Shown: positions 53,678 through 63,707, counted from the first letter of the stretch. The stretch: DNA of 64,000 nucleotides from Sphingomonadales bacterium (GCA_016872155.1 VHBB01000003.1:62001-126000), one strand, 5' to 3'. Numbers and translations are program-made. Notes: a model not told the origin generated them from the sequence alone.

Positions 53678-54427
53678 ATGCTTAAGAAAGAGAGGCAGGC
53701 CTACATCCTGCAAAAAGTAAATCTTCACAACAAGGTTTTATCGTCCCTTTTGTGTTCGGAGATCAATGTCTCAGAAGACACCATTCGCAGAGATCTGCAA
53801 GAACTTGCCGACGAAGGAAAAGTAATAAAAGTACACGGCGGGGCCTTGTCTTCTTCGTTTTACGAGGTCTCGCTACCCCCTGCTGCCGTCTACTCGCAAC
53901 AAAAGAAAAAGATCATTGCACAAAAGGCCGTTTCATTGCTAGAAGATGGCATGTTTGTGCTTACCAGCGGCGGAACCACCATTGTAGAAATGGCCCGTAT
54001 GTTGCCTACGCAGCTGCGTGCCACCTTTATCTCGGGCAGCATTCCGGCCATTTTGGAATACATGCATCACCCCCATATCGAAGTGATCTTGATCGGCGAC
54101 AAGATCTCTAAGAATTCTAAGATTACGGTGGGTTCCGAGGCCATCGCCAAGATCAAACATATTAAGCCCGATATCTGCTTTTTGGGCACCAATGCCATAG
54201 ACCCCGAGCAAGGCATTACCGACAACGACTGGGAGGTCGTTCAGCTTAAAAAAGCCATGATCGAGGCCTCCCGAAAGGTGGTTTGCCTAAGTATTGCAGA
54301 AAAAGTGAATACCATTCAGCCCATTAAAGTTTGTGATACCGATAAAATCGATATATTGATCACCGAATTAGCCCCCGAATCGCCCCAACTGCAACCTTTT
54401 GCAGCCATGGGTATTAGGGTGTTATAA
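53678..54427 (+). CDS. DeoR/GlpR-family transcriptional regulator
   Basis: A 249-residue regulator. The N-terminal winged HTH covers residues 1-55, with the recognition part INVSEDTIRRDLQELADEGKV followed by the family's KVHGGA. The C-terminal DeoR sugar-phosphate-sensing domain includes FVLTSGGTTIVEMARMLP and ICFLGTNAIDPEQGITD. Family members usually repress sugar-use genes until a phosphorylated sugar binds. It lies 39 bases before susC in the same direction, so control of the SusC/SusD uptake locus is likely but not shown. Confidence 0.92.
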   Translation: MLKKERQAYILQKVNLHNKVLSSLLCSEINVSEDTIRRDLQELADEGKVIKVHGGALSSSFYEVSLPPAAVYSQQKKKIIAQKAVSLLEDGMFVLTSGGTTIVEMARMLPTQLRATFISGSIPAILEYMHHPHIEVILIGDKISKNSKITVGSEAIAKIKHIKPDICFLGTNAIDPEQGITDNDWEVVQLKKAMIEASRKVVCLSIAEKVNTIQPIKVCDTDKIDILITELAPESPQLQPFAAMGIRVL

Positions 54428-54432
54428 TTTTT

Positions 54433-54440
54433 TATATTTG
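54433..54440 (+). promoter_or_regulatory. Promoter box (TATATTTG) for susC
   Basis: Exact TAnnTTTG, 26 bases before the susC ATG and 5 bases after the regulator's stop. It suggests the transport genes have a promoter separate from the regulator. Confidence 0.5.
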
Positions 54441-54466
54441 TACCAACTATAACTAAACAAACAGCT

Positions 54467-57400
54467 ATGAGAACCCTTCTCCATGTCTTGTTGGCGTGCA
54501 CCCTGTTTCTGTTCGTGCTTCCTGCCGGCCTTTATGCACAGGATAGAACCGTTACCGGTACCGTCGTTGCCGACGAAAGCAAATCTGCCTTGGCCGGTGT
54601 TACGATTCGCGTTAAAGGAACACGCCGAATTACACAAACCGATGCCAACGGTAAATTCTCCATTAAAGTAAACACGGGCGAGGTCTTACAGATCTCGAGT
54701 GTTGGATATGAAACCACCGACATCAAGATAGGCAGTGGTGATGCTTTGGGCATCTCTCTAAAAACAGCGGACAATACACTCGGAGAAGTTGTAGTGACTG
54801 CCATGGATATTAAGCGAAATCCTCGCTCTATGGGCTACTCTACTCAAACCCTCAAAGGAGAAGAAATTCAAGAGACCCAACGGGAGAATTTCATAAACTC
54901 CCTACAGGGACGTGTTGCTGGTCTAACGTTGGATCCAACGTCAGGCATCGCGGGTGCGTCCTCCTCAATTGTTCTTCGAGGATTCAACTCACTTTCCCTA
55001 AGCAATCAACCGTTGTATGTTGTGGACGGAGTTGTAATGGATAACTCCACATTGAATGAAACTTCGACCGGTGGCACCAGCAACGGATTAGCATCCGACA
55101 GATCCAATAGACTTTCTGACTACCAAAATCGCATTGCTGATTTAAATCCAAACGACATTGAGAGTTTAACCGTTCTAAAGGGTCCGGAAGCTACCGCACT
55201 TTATGGCTCACAAGCCAGCTCTGGTGCAATTATCATCACAACAAAGAAGACAAAAACAAACAAATTCGGTCTTCAATATGACAATAGTTTTCGCTTCCAA
55301 GAAGTAACTAGGTTTCCAGAAACATTGGAATCATTCAGTCCTGGAGTAAACGGTGTGGCGAGCCAGGTGTTCGGACGTTTTGGACCCGCCTATCCTTCCG
55401 GAACTGAACTTTACGATAACGTCGGTAATTTCTTCCGTACAGGTAAGGCCCAAACACACAACTTAGGACTAGATTTTGGAATAGGAGAAGCTAAGTTTCG
55501 CGCATCCGGCAGCATATTTGACCAACAAGGTGTTGTGCCCAATAATGATTTCAGAAGGTACAACGCTCGTATTTCGAATACAACCAAGTTTTTTAAAGGA
55601 AAGTTAGAAGTGTCGCCATCTGTTGCATACAGCCATTCCATCAACAATAAAGTATTACGCTCGGGAGGTGGCTTTTTACTAGGTCTACTCATCTGGCCAC
55701 AAACCAATGATATCCGCAAATTTGAAAACGACCAGCTCGGTGACAAGTTGGACTTATTCGAGGGCACTGATGGCAACTCGGAAATTGACAATCCCCTTTG
55801 GAACGTCAATAACAATTTTGGCGAGGATAAGAATACTCGTTTAACCTATACACTTGGAGTTAACTTAAATCCTGTCAAGTGGTTGACCATAAATGGCCGT
55901 TTCGGATATGACACGTACGACCAAAATGGATTCTTGTTTTTTCACCCACAATCCTTTTATCTAAATGCCAGCGTGGGTGGATCCTTGGATAACTATTGGA
56001 GAAAATACGCCGGATACAATCACACCATTATGGCTACCATAAAAAAGGATCTGACCAAAAATCTTAACCTGCGCATCATGGGCGGTACCATGTGGCAAGA
56101 TTATACCACAAAAATGTGGGCAGTACAAGGACAAAATATTGTCGACTCCGTGGGATTAGCACGGAATCTTTCTGGCGGAAATGGAAAGATGTACAAAAAC
56201 GGAAAATTCATATCAGACAGAGACCTAGAAGCGCTAATGGGCAATTATATGGACTCTACTGTCACCCTTTTAAGCACGCGAAAAAGACTTAATCGTAACA
56301 AGTTTAATGAGTATAACTACTCTACCTTACGTCAATTGGCCTATTTTGGTGAAGTTGCACTTAGTTACAAGAACTACTTATTCCTTAATTATACCCATCG
56401 TTTTGAACAAGCCTCCACCCTCGCACCCCAATTTCGAAATTATGATTACCCGGGTGTCAGTGTAAGTGCAATCATAAGCGATATGATTCCTGCGATCAAG
56501 AAAAACTCCTTTATCAGTTATTGGAAACTTCGCACCTCTCGTGCAACCACAGCTCGTCTGAACAGTCCGTACTCAACTCAATCGTTCTTCGTAGATAACT
56601 TGAGCAGCGGCGGTGGATATTCTTGGGGCTTTACAAACAGCAACGAGGGCGTACGACCAGAACAACAGAAAACCTACGAGCTGGGAACTGAAATGCGCAT
56701 GTTCAATAATAGACTCTCGATTGATTTTACTTATTACAATACGCTGAACGATGGTCAAATCATAGAAAATTATCGTTTAAGCTATGGAACCGGTTATATA
56801 CTTAATACACAGAACGCAGGCTCTACACGAAACAAGGGAATAGAAATTATACTTAATTATGCAATGATAAAGAGTAAAGATTTCAGTTGGGATATGACCT
56901 TCAACTTCAATCGGATGCGCAATCGTGTAGAAAAATTACCAGAGGGTACCTCAGAGTTTTACATAGCTGATACATGGCTTTACGGTGCGGCAAGAGGAGG
57001 TTTGGTAAAGGGCAGACCCACAACTACTATAACAGGCAATTCTTTTCAACGAAACCTGGCTGGTCAGATTTTAATTGATCCGGCTACGGGAATGGCTTTA
57101 CGCAACATTGCTTATTCCGTTATTGGAGACCGAAATCCTGACTTTACTTGCGGCTGGATAAACAATCTGAGATATAAAAGATGGAAATTGAGTATTTTAT
57201 GGGACTCTAAAGTTGGCGGAGATATATTCAACGGAACTAATCTGTTCATGACCATAAACGGTTTAAGCAAAAAAACAGCTGATAGATATACACCTCGTGT
57301 AGTTGCTGGAGTATTAAGAAACGGTCTTGAAAATACAGCCACTCCAACTGTTAACACCATATCAGTGATACCCGCTTACAATACCACCTACTACACTACT

Positions 57401-57679
57401 ATGCCAGAAGAAGAATTTATTGAAAGGGATGTCAACTTTATACGCCTTCGTGACATCACCCTTAGCTACACTTTCAAAAGGAACATAATTAAAGGTTTTA
57501 CTGGGCTTAGTGCTTTTGTAACAGGAAATGACTTACTCCTTTTAACAAATTACAGTGGTGCAGATCCATCTGTAAACGGCAATACAGCCGCCGGCAGAGG
57601 GGTTGGGGCGTTTGGGTTTGATTATGGAACACTATCTGCGCCTATGCAGGTGAATGTTGGAGTACGTGCATCATTCTAA
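54467..57679 (+). CDS. SusC/RagA-family TonB-dependent outer membrane transporter
   Basis: A 1070-residue outer-membrane importer. A signal peptide ends near residue 24 (LYAQ). A carboxypeptidase-regulatory-like domain follows (VTGTVVADESKSALAGV), then the plug with the SusC signature LQGRVAGLTLDPTSGIAGAS and QPLYVVDGVVMDN, and a 22-strand barrel ending in the aromatic QVNVGVRASF. It works with the SusD lipoprotein downstream to import a glycan, peptide or other large nutrient, which is not identifiable here. From about 54,880 onward, codon choice is richer in A/T and GATC is scarcer than in neighbours, while the first 400 bases look native. Confidence 0.93.
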   Translation: MRTLLHVLLACTLFLFVLPAGLYAQDRTVTGTVVADESKSALAGVTIRVKGTRRITQTDANGKFSIKVNTGEVLQISSVGYETTDIKIGSGDALGISLKTADNTLGEVVVTAMDIKRNPRSMGYSTQTLKGEEIQETQRENFINSLQGRVAGLTLDPTSGIAGASSSIVLRGFNSLSLSNQPLYVVDGVVMDNSTLNETSTGGTSNGLASDRSNRLSDYQNRIADLNPNDIESLTVLKGPEATALYGSQASSGAIIITTKKTKTNKFGLQYDNSFRFQEVTRFPETLESFSPGVNGVASQVFGRFGPAYPSGTELYDNVGNFFRTGKAQTHNLGLDFGIGEAKFRASGSIFDQQGVVPNNDFRRYNARISNTTKFFKGKLEVSPSVAYSHSINNKVLRSGGGFLLGLLIWPQTNDIRKFENDQLGDKLDLFEGTDGNSEIDNPLWNVNNNFGEDKNTRLTYTLGVNLNPVKWLTINGRFGYDTYDQNGFLFFHPQSFYLNASVGGSLDNYWRKYAGYNHTIMATIKKDLTKNLNLRIMGGTMWQDYTTKMWAVQGQNIVDSVGLARNLSGGNGKMYKNGKFISDRDLEALMGNYMDSTVTLLSTRKRLNRNKFNEYNYSTLRQLAYFGEVALSYKNYLFLNYTHRFEQASTLAPQFRNYDYPGVSVSAIISDMIPAIKKNSFISYWKLRTSRATTARLNSPYSTQSFFVDNLSSGGGYSWGFTNSNEGVRPEQQKTYELGTEMRMFNNRLSIDFTYYNTLNDGQIIENYRLSYGTGYILNTQNAGSTRNKGIEIILNYAMIKSKDFSWDMTFNFNRMRNRVEKLPEGTSEFYIADTWLYGAARGGLVKGRPTTTITGNSFQRNLAGQILIDPATGMALRNIAYSVIGDRNPDFTCGWINNLRYKRWKLSILWDSKVGGDIFNGTNLFMTINGLSKKTADRYTPRVVAGVLRNGLENTATPTVNTISVIPAYNTTYYTTMPEEEFIERDVNFIRLRDITLSYTFKRNIIKGFTGLSAFVTGNDLLLLTNYSGADPSVNGNTAAGRGVGAFGFDYGTLSAPMQVNVGVRASF

Positions 57680-57697
57680 CCTATAAAACAAATCAAA

Positions 57698-59377
57698 ATG
57701 AAACATATTCCTTACATAAATGTTTTCTTTGTTGCATCACTTTTACTAATTGCTACTGGCTGTAGCAAAAAAATTGATGAAGCTTATCTCTGGCCAAATA
57801 AACCTTGGCAAGATGTAAACGATCAAGCACCCGTAGAAGATCTTTTAGCTGGGGCTATATCGAGTATGGCCAACACCGCCTCCGCTAATGGAAACAATTT
57901 CGGCCTGATGAATGACGGTCGCTATGTTGGTTCCTATATTCAGTTTTGGGCTTCAAACGGGACAAATAATCAGTATGACCGCATGGGTGGCGTTACTGGA
58001 ACCAGCGATATCCTAGGCAGCATTTGGGGTATGCATTATTATACCTTGGGTCAAAATATTGGCACAATCATTGAAAAAGCAACACTAGAAAAAAAATGGG
58101 ATTTTCTTGGCGTGGCACAAGCATTACGTGCTTGGGGTTGGTTAACACTAACTGACATGCACGATGAGGTTATTCTCAAAGAAGCTTTTCGAAAAGATTT
58201 ACTTGTTTTCAAATACGATACACAAAAAGAGGTATACGAAGAGGTCAAACGTTTATGTAATGAGGCGATCATAAACCTGAACAAAACTGGTGACAACGTA
58301 AACCCTACAAAGCTTGCTCAAAGTGATGCTTGGGGAAATGGGGGCGACCTTAAAAAATGGAAGAAATTGGTCTACGGAGTGCTCGCACGCGTCAACCATA
58401 GAATAACTAATAAATCGATTTACAACCCCGAAGATGTTATTCGATTTTGCGACTCCTCCATTCAGAATAACAGCGAGAACACTTATGTTAAGTTTTCTGC
58501 AGCTGGTGGTTACGGCACTTTCAATTATATGGGCATTCGCCGTTTAGGGACAGGAGGCTTGGATAATACCGCCTCCCAAACACATAGACAGACCAAATTC
58601 ATTGCCGATTTGATGTCAGGTACAAATAATCAGTTCCTCACTGGATCCGTTGACCCTCGTGCACCTTACATCATTCGAGAAAACTCCCTAGGAACATACA
58701 GAGGGGTCCGACCTGTCAGAGGAGCAGATGCTACCTTGTTGACTGCAGCTCAACTCCCCGCCTCTTTTTGGGGAACAGCTTTTACTGGATCTGCCTCAGG
58801 TTCGTCTGACGCAAATTGTCGATACATTTTTACCAATACCGGCCCCTATCCAGTAATGACTGCCAGTGAAATTCAATTCATCAAAGCTGAAGCACTGCAT
58901 AGAAAGGGTGATAAGATTAACGCCTTGAGCGCTTATAGACGTGGGGTTGAACTAAGTTTTGATATGTTGAGAACAGTATATGAAACAAACGTTCCCGCAT
59001 CCTTGCGCATGACAGATGCATCTCGTAACGCCTACTTAAATAATCCCTTAAACGTTCCAACGGCTGCCAATCTAACTCTATCCCATATCATGCTACAGAA
59101 GTATATAGCTATGTACGCATGGGGCGTTGTTGAAACCTGGGTAGATCTTCGTCGTTTCCATTATATTGACTTGGACCCTGTAAGTGGCCAACAAGTATAT
59201 CGAGATTTCACCCCCCCAACGGGTACCGATTTGTGGGTAGATAACTTTGGAAAATTAGTTCAACGTGCTAGACCACGTTTCAACTCTGAGTACTTATACA
59301 ATATAGCTGAACTTACCAGAATAGGTGCTCTAGCATTAGATTATCACACTAAAGAACAATGGTTCTCTCAACGTTAA
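57698..59377 (+). CDS. SusD/RagB-family nutrient-binding lipoprotein
   Basis: A 559-residue surface lipoprotein with signal and lipobox ending IATGC (Cys22). The body is helical with TPR-like segments; LGVAQALRAWGWLTLTDMHDEV and ASEIQFIKAEALHRKGDKINAL are typical SusD blocks, and the C-terminal LLYNIAEL-like ending fits. It captures the substrate for the upstream SusC, 18 bases away. Base and codon use resemble the foreign-looking part of susC rather than the DUF4397 gene that follows. Its substrate is unknown. Confidence 0.92.
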   Translation: MKHIPYINVFFVASLLLIATGCSKKIDEAYLWPNKPWQDVNDQAPVEDLLAGAISSMANTASANGNNFGLMNDGRYVGSYIQFWASNGTNNQYDRMGGVTGTSDILGSIWGMHYYTLGQNIGTIIEKATLEKKWDFLGVAQALRAWGWLTLTDMHDEVILKEAFRKDLLVFKYDTQKEVYEEVKRLCNEAIINLNKTGDNVNPTKLAQSDAWGNGGDLKKWKKLVYGVLARVNHRITNKSIYNPEDVIRFCDSSIQNNSENTYVKFSAAGGYGTFNYMGIRRLGTGGLDNTASQTHRQTKFIADLMSGTNNQFLTGSVDPRAPYIIRENSLGTYRGVRPVRGADATLLTAAQLPASFWGTAFTGSASGSSDANCRYIFTNTGPYPVMTASEIQFIKAEALHRKGDKINALSAYRRGVELSFDMLRTVYETNVPASLRMTDASRNAYLNNPLNVPTAANLTLSHIMLQKYIAMYAWGVVETWVDLRRFHYIDLDPVSGQQVYRDFTPPTGTDLWVDNFGKLVQRARPRFNSEYLYNIAELTRIGALALDYHTKEQWFSQR

Positions 59378-59400
59378 TCAACCCAACCAAGATTATTACC

Positions 59401-60174
59401 ATGAAGCAATTAATTAATACTAAGAAATTATTTTACATCCTTTTGCTGGGTGTGATGGCCACCTCCTGCGCAAAAACCTTCGACGAAAAGACCATTCTAA
59501 ACGCTGACTTGTCCAACAACAGCTCAGTACAGGTCTTTCTGACCACGGTGGGTGCAAACAGAAATTACATGCATGTAGATGGAAAGCTTGTAACCGGCGC
59601 AGTGCTGAATACCGTCTTTAGCACCTTGACTGGATATTCAGCCAGCTTGTTCCCTGCAACCGGTATTGGGCATTTTGTACCCGCTGGGCTTAGATCCTTT
59701 TTGCTGCGTGACACACTAAGCACCACCACGCAACCCCAACTCAACTTTGCACAGAACCTGGAGGCCGGTGCTTACTACACCACATTTGCCTATGACACCA
59801 TCACCGCTGTCAAGCAAAAGACCGTACGTAATACTATTTCGATTCCTGCCGACAATAGTTGCCGGATTCGCTTTGCCAATTTTGCCTACAATGGAAATGC
59901 GCTTACCCCTGCAGTAGACGTTATTTCGCTGGGCAAGAACGAGATCGTAGCCACCAACGTCCGCTATACCGATGTGACCGAATTCATTGTTCACCCCTCG
60001 TTGCTGAGTGGCGAAGGATTTCAAATTCGTGAGACCGGTACCAGCAATGTATTGGCCATCACCACTTCTACTTCGTTAGTACCCAAAAGAAGTTATACGA
60101 TCGTTTACAGAGGATCCCATCGTGCCACCAGCGGTACTAGTACACGGGCAGTAAATGTATTTGTGAATTACTAA
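59401..60174 (+). CDS. DUF4397 domain lipoprotein
   Basis: A 257-residue secreted protein from the ATG at 59401; a GTG-like upstream start lies inside susD and is rejected. The signal ends in a lipobox MATSC (Cys23). The mature part is beta-strand rich with VQVFLTTVGANRNYMHVDGK and a later RIRFANFAYNG block typical of DUF4397. It is 23 bases after susD and ends at a strong terminator, so it closes the SusC-SusD operon. It may be a surface accessory of the importer. Codon use returns to that of the rest of the window. Confidence 0.82.
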   Translation: MKQLINTKKLFYILLLGVMATSCAKTFDEKTILNADLSNNSSVQVFLTTVGANRNYMHVDGKLVTGAVLNTVFSTLTGYSASLFPATGIGHFVPAGLRSFLLRDTLSTTTQPQLNFAQNLEAGAYYTTFAYDTITAVKQKTVRNTISIPADNSCRIRFANFAYNGNALTPAVDVISLGKNEIVATNVRYTDVTEFIVHPSLLSGEGFQIRETGTSNVLAITTSTSLVPKRSYTIVYRGSHRATSGTSTRAVNVFVNY

Positions 60175-60197
60175 AATACCCTATTACAGGAATTTTA

Positions 60198-60224
60198 AAA
60201 CCGCCTTACAAAGGCGGTTTTTTT
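60198..60224 (+). terminator. Rho-independent terminator after the SusC/SusD/DUF4397 operon
   Basis: A perfect 10-base stem, AAACCGCCTT with AAGGCGGTTT, around loop ACA and followed by a T-run. Palindromic A and T flanks let it serve the convergent SpmA/B-like gene too, whose stop codon lies within the T-run. Confidence 0.92.
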
Positions 60225-61710
60225 ATGCGAAAAACAGATAGGCCAACCAAACCGAGGTCAGAATGCCGACCAGATCGGCCAATAGCATCGACCCGATCGC
60301 ATAACGGGTGTTGCGTATGTTGACCGACCCAAAGTAAACGGCCACCACGTAAAACGTGGTATCCGAAGAACCTTGTAAGACAGAAGCTAACCGGCCGGCA
60401 AAAGAATCCACGCCGTAGGTCTTCATGGTGTCGAGCATCATACCGCGAGCGCCACTGCCACTAAGCGGTTTGATCAAGGCGGTCGGTAACCCATCTACAA
60501 ATCGCGTATCGGTGCCCAGATAAGCGAATAGCTGCTTTACCCCATTGATCAGCACATCGAAGCTACCGCTGGTTCTAAGCAGGCTAATGGCTATGAGCAT
60601 GCCCACTATATAGGGAATAATGCGAACCGCAGTTTCAAATCCTCCCTTTGCGCCCTCTACAAATGCATCAAAAACGTCTATTTTTTTATAGAGCCCCCCG
60701 AGTACGATCAGCACGAAGAGCATCAGAATAATGCCGTTACTAAGCTTGCCAGAAAAGAGTTGTGCAGTGGAGGCATCGAGCTTGACCACATAGAGCACCA
60801 GCAGGGCGATCAGCAGCGAAATACCCCCTACCCATGCCAGAATAACCGGCTGCAATAAATTGATGCGCTGCCTGAAAGAAACGATAAACAAGGCCGCCAT
60901 GGTGGCGGCAAACGTGGCGATCATACAGGGAATAAAAATATCGGTCGGATCGGCCGCCCCCATGCCCGATCGATATGCAATGATCGTAACGGGAATCAGC
61001 GTAAGCCCAGACGCATGCAAGGCCAAAAACATCACTTGCGCATTAGAGGCCGTGGTCTTGCTGGGATTGAGCTCTTGCAAACTTTCCATGGCCTTTAATC
61101 CAAAGGGGGTTGCCGCATTATCTAAATTGAGCAAGTTGGCCGAAAAATTCATCATAATATGACCGGTGGCCGGATGACCCTTTGGAATATCCGGAAAGAT
61201 GCGCGAGAAGAAGGGCCAGATGATCTTCGACAATAAGCGCACGCCCCCGGCCTTTTCGGCAACCGATAAAAACCCCATGAACAAAGCCAGGATGCCAATA
61301 AGAGGAAGGATAATGTCCAGTACGGCATTTTTAGCCGTCTCGATGACGCCATCCACCTTGCGAATCAACTTAGATTGAACGCCAATGTAGGTGTGGGCTT
61401 TCAACAACGGATAAAGCGACCGGTAATAACCAACAGAGTCGTCCGAACGCAGGTCATGTAACAAGTATCCTGCCTTTGCAGGTTGATCGGTAGCAAAAAA
61501 ACCATACTCCTTGAGCAGATCCGGATACGAGGCGGAAAGCCCCATGTTCTCGGGCTGGCCCAGTGCATAATAAAAAACAGAATCGTAGCGATCGGACGAT
61601 TTACCGGTCACCATCCGATTAAAGATCTTCTCATCGCCCGAAGCCATCCGAAAGGCCCCGACGGTAAAGGCAATGATCACAAAGGCAGACCAGATCTTGG
61701 TAAGTGTCAT
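60223..61710 (-). CDS. Nucleoside recognition (Gate) membrane protein, SpmA-SpmB fusion
   Basis: A 495-residue inner-membrane protein joining SpmA-like and SpmB-like Gate halves. The first half contains HPATGHIMMNFSANLLNLDNAATPFGLKAM and ALHASGLTLIPVTIIAYR; the second has PYIVGMLIAISLLRTSG and LPTALIKPLSGSGARGMMLD. About ten hydrophobic segments are visible. Between the first helix and the Gate core lies an unusual insert of roughly 85 mostly polar residues (about 35-120). Function in non-sporulating Bacteroidota is unproven; a transporter role is assumed for Gate proteins. Confidence 0.88.
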   Translation of the reverse strand: MTLTKIWSAFVIIAFTVGAFRMASGDEKIFNRMVTGKSSDRYDSVFYYALGQPENMGLSASYPDLLKEYGFFATDQPAKAGYLLHDLRSDDSVGYYRSLYPLLKAHTYIGVQSKLIRKVDGVIETAKNAVLDIILPLIGILALFMGFLSVAEKAGGVRLLSKIIWPFFSRIFPDIPKGHPATGHIMMNFSANLLNLDNAATPFGLKAMESLQELNPSKTTASNAQVMFLALHASGLTLIPVTIIAYRSGMGAADPTDIFIPCMIATFAATMAALFIVSFRQRINLLQPVILAWVGGISLLIALLVLYVVKLDASTAQLFSGKLSNGIILMLFVLIVLGGLYKKIDVFDAFVEGAKGGFETAVRIIPYIVGMLIAISLLRTSGSFDVLINGVKQLFAYLGTDTRFVDGLPTALIKPLSGSGARGMMLDTMKTYGVDSFAGRLASVLQGSSDTTFYVVAVYFGSVNIRNTRYAIGSMLLADLVGILTSVWLAYLFFA

Positions 61711-61780
61711 ACGACCAATTTTTGATAGATTGAAGATACTGAAAACAGCAAGGAACGATCAGGGCCTGCGGTGGAATTCT

Positions 61781-61788
61781 TACCTTTG
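61781..61788 (+). promoter_or_regulatory. Putative -7 box (TACCTTTG) for ychF
   Basis: Exact TAnnTTTG, 24 bases before the ATG at 61813. The GTG at 61771 that would lengthen the protein lies upstream of this box, which supports the ATG. Confidence 0.45.
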
Positions 61789-61812
61789 CGCGGCACAAAC
61801 AAATCGACACCT

Positions 61813-62910
61813 ATGGCACTTCAGGCAGGCATTGTAGGGCTACCCAATGTGGGCAAATCGACACTTTTTAATGCGGTCAGTAATAGCGCCAAGGCACAGG
61901 CCAGCAATTACCGCTTTTGTACCATTGACCCCAACGTAGGATTGGTCGATGTGCCCGATCCTCGGTTGACAAAACTGGCCGAGTTGGTGGTTCCCGATAA
62001 GATCATTCCCACCCAAATCGAGATCGTGGATATTGCAGGGTTGGTGCGGGGAGCCAGTAAAGGAGAAGGCCTGGGCAATAAGTTCTTGGGGAATATCAGA
62101 GAGGTAGATGCCATTATTCATGTGGTACGTTGCTTCGAAGACGAAAATATCTTGCGCGAAGAAGGTTCCATCAACCCGGTGGGTGATAAGGAGATCATCG
62201 ATACCGAGCTGCAATTAAAAGACCTGGAGTCGATCGAAAAAAAGATACAACGTACCGAAAAGCAAGCTCGTATAGATCCCAAACTTAAGGCCGAGCTCGA
62301 CGTGTTACTACGGTGCAAAAGTCAACTAGAAAAGGGACGCAGCATTCGGGAGTTAGCGTTGAGCAAAGAAGAAAAATCAGCCATTGCCGATCTATTCTTA
62401 CTCACCGACAAACCTGTACTGTACGTAGCCAATGTAGACGAAGCCTCCATGCATACCGGTAATGCTTACTCAAAAGCTTTACAGGCCGCCATTCAAAGCG
62501 AGAATGCCGAGTTGATCATCATGAATAATTCGATCGAGGCCCAGATCGCCGAAATGGATTCCCCCGAAGACAAAGCACTTTTTATGGGTGAGTACGGCAT
62601 GCAACAACCTGCGCTCGATCGCCTGATTCATGCCACCTATACCCTACTTAACCTGTTTACCTATTTTACCGCAGGCGTACAAGAGGTGCGAGCCTGGACC
62701 ATTCACCAGGGATGGAAGGCACCGCAAGCGGCCGGTGTTATTCATACCGATTTTGAAAAAGGATTCATTAAGGCAGAGGTCATCTCGTACGATGACTATG
62801 TGCACTACGGCTCAGAGGCCGCCTGTCGAGAGGCCGGCAAACTACGAATAGAAGGAAAAGAATACATCGTTAAGGATGGAGATGTAATGCATTTCCGATT
62901 CAACGTCTAA
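61813..62910 (+). CDS. ychF: Redox-regulated ATPase YchF (Obg family)
   Basis: A 365-residue P-loop protein that prefers ATP over GTP and associates with ribosomes in stress responses. From the ATG at 61813 it starts MALQAGIVGLPNVGKSTLFN with the P-loop at residues 9-16. Switch and G3 parts are VDIAGLVRGASKGEGLGN; the G4-equivalent reads YVANVDE instead of NKxD, the known basis of YchF's nucleotide preference. The C-terminal TGS domain ends YIVKDGDVMHFRFNV. Length is normal. Confidence 0.97.
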   Translation: MALQAGIVGLPNVGKSTLFNAVSNSAKAQASNYRFCTIDPNVGLVDVPDPRLTKLAELVVPDKIIPTQIEIVDIAGLVRGASKGEGLGNKFLGNIREVDAIIHVVRCFEDENILREEGSINPVGDKEIIDTELQLKDLESIEKKIQRTEKQARIDPKLKAELDVLLRCKSQLEKGRSIRELALSKEEKSAIADLFLLTDKPVLYVANVDEASMHTGNAYSKALQAAIQSENAELIIMNNSIEAQIAEMDSPEDKALFMGEYGMQQPALDRLIHATYTLLNLFTYFTAGVQEVRAWTIHQGWKAPQAAGVIHTDFEKGFIKAEVISYDDYVHYGSEAACREAGKLRIEGKEYIVKDGDVMHFRFNV

Positions 62911-62919
62911 GGAACATTC

Positions 62920-63684
62920 TTACTTGTCTTCGGTCAGACCCGCCATCATATACTCGCGGTTGAGCCTTGCGATATTCTCGATAGAGATCCCCTTGGGACA
63001 AACGGCCTCACAAGCACCGGTATTGGTACAAGCTCCAAATCCCTCTTTATCCATTTGGGTTACCATGTTAAGTGCCCGGTTCTTTCGTTCCGGAGAACCT
63101 TGTGGCAACAGTGCCAAGTGAGAAACTTTGGCTCCGACAAAGAGCATGGCCGAAGAATTTTTACAAGCCGCCACACAGGCACCGCATCCGATACAGGCCG
63201 CTGCCGCAAAGGCTTCGTCGGCCTTGTCTTTCTCAATGGGCGTGGCATTGGCATCGACAGCGTTACCCGTATTAACAGAAATATATCCACCCGCTTGTAT
63301 AATGCGATCAAAGGCGCTGCGATCGACCATCAGGTCTTTAATTACCGGAAAAGCATTGGCTCTCCAAGGTTCCACCACAATAGTATCCCCATCTTGATAG
63401 GCACGCATATGCAATTGACAGGTGGTGTTTTGCTGCCAGGGTCCATGTGGCCTTCCGTTGATGTACATCGAGCACATGCCGCAGATACCTTCGCGACAAT
63501 CATGGTCGAAAGCAATGGGCTCTTTTCCGTCTTTGATCAATTGCTCGTTCAACACATCGATCATCTCTAAAAAAGACATCTCAGAAGAGATATCCTTTAC
63601 CGGATAGGTTTCGAAGTGACCATTGTCGCCGGCATTTTTTTGCCGCCAAACTTTGAGTGTCAAATTCATGGTATAGTGCTGCAT
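62920..63684 (-). CDS. sdhB: Succinate dehydrogenase/fumarate reductase iron-sulfur subunit
   Basis: A 254-residue subunit that carries electrons from the flavoprotein to the membrane anchor. The [2Fe-2S] site is [10 protein letters not shown] with a later TTCQLH cysteine. The second and third clusters are bound by [13 protein letters not shown] and [16 protein letters not shown]. An alternative ATG at 63669 would give [10 protein letters not shown], which is equally credible. sdhA lies 23 bases upstream on the same strand; the membrane subunit would lie beyond the window. Confidence 0.96.
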   Translation of the reverse strand: MQHYTMNLTLKVWRQKNAGDNGHFETYPVKDISSEMSFLEMIDVLNEQLIKDGKEPIAFDHDCREGICGMCSMYINGRPHGPWQQNTTCQLHMRAYQDGDTIVVEPWRANAFPVIKDLMVDRSAFDRIIQAGGYISVNTGNAVDANATPIEKDKADEAFAAAACIGCGACVAACKNSSAMLFVGAKVSHLALLPQGSPERKNRALNMVTQMDKEGFGACTNTGACEAVCPKGISIENIARLNREYMMAGLTEDK

Positions 63685-63707
63685 AAATACGGCTATTAAA
63701 ATAAAGT

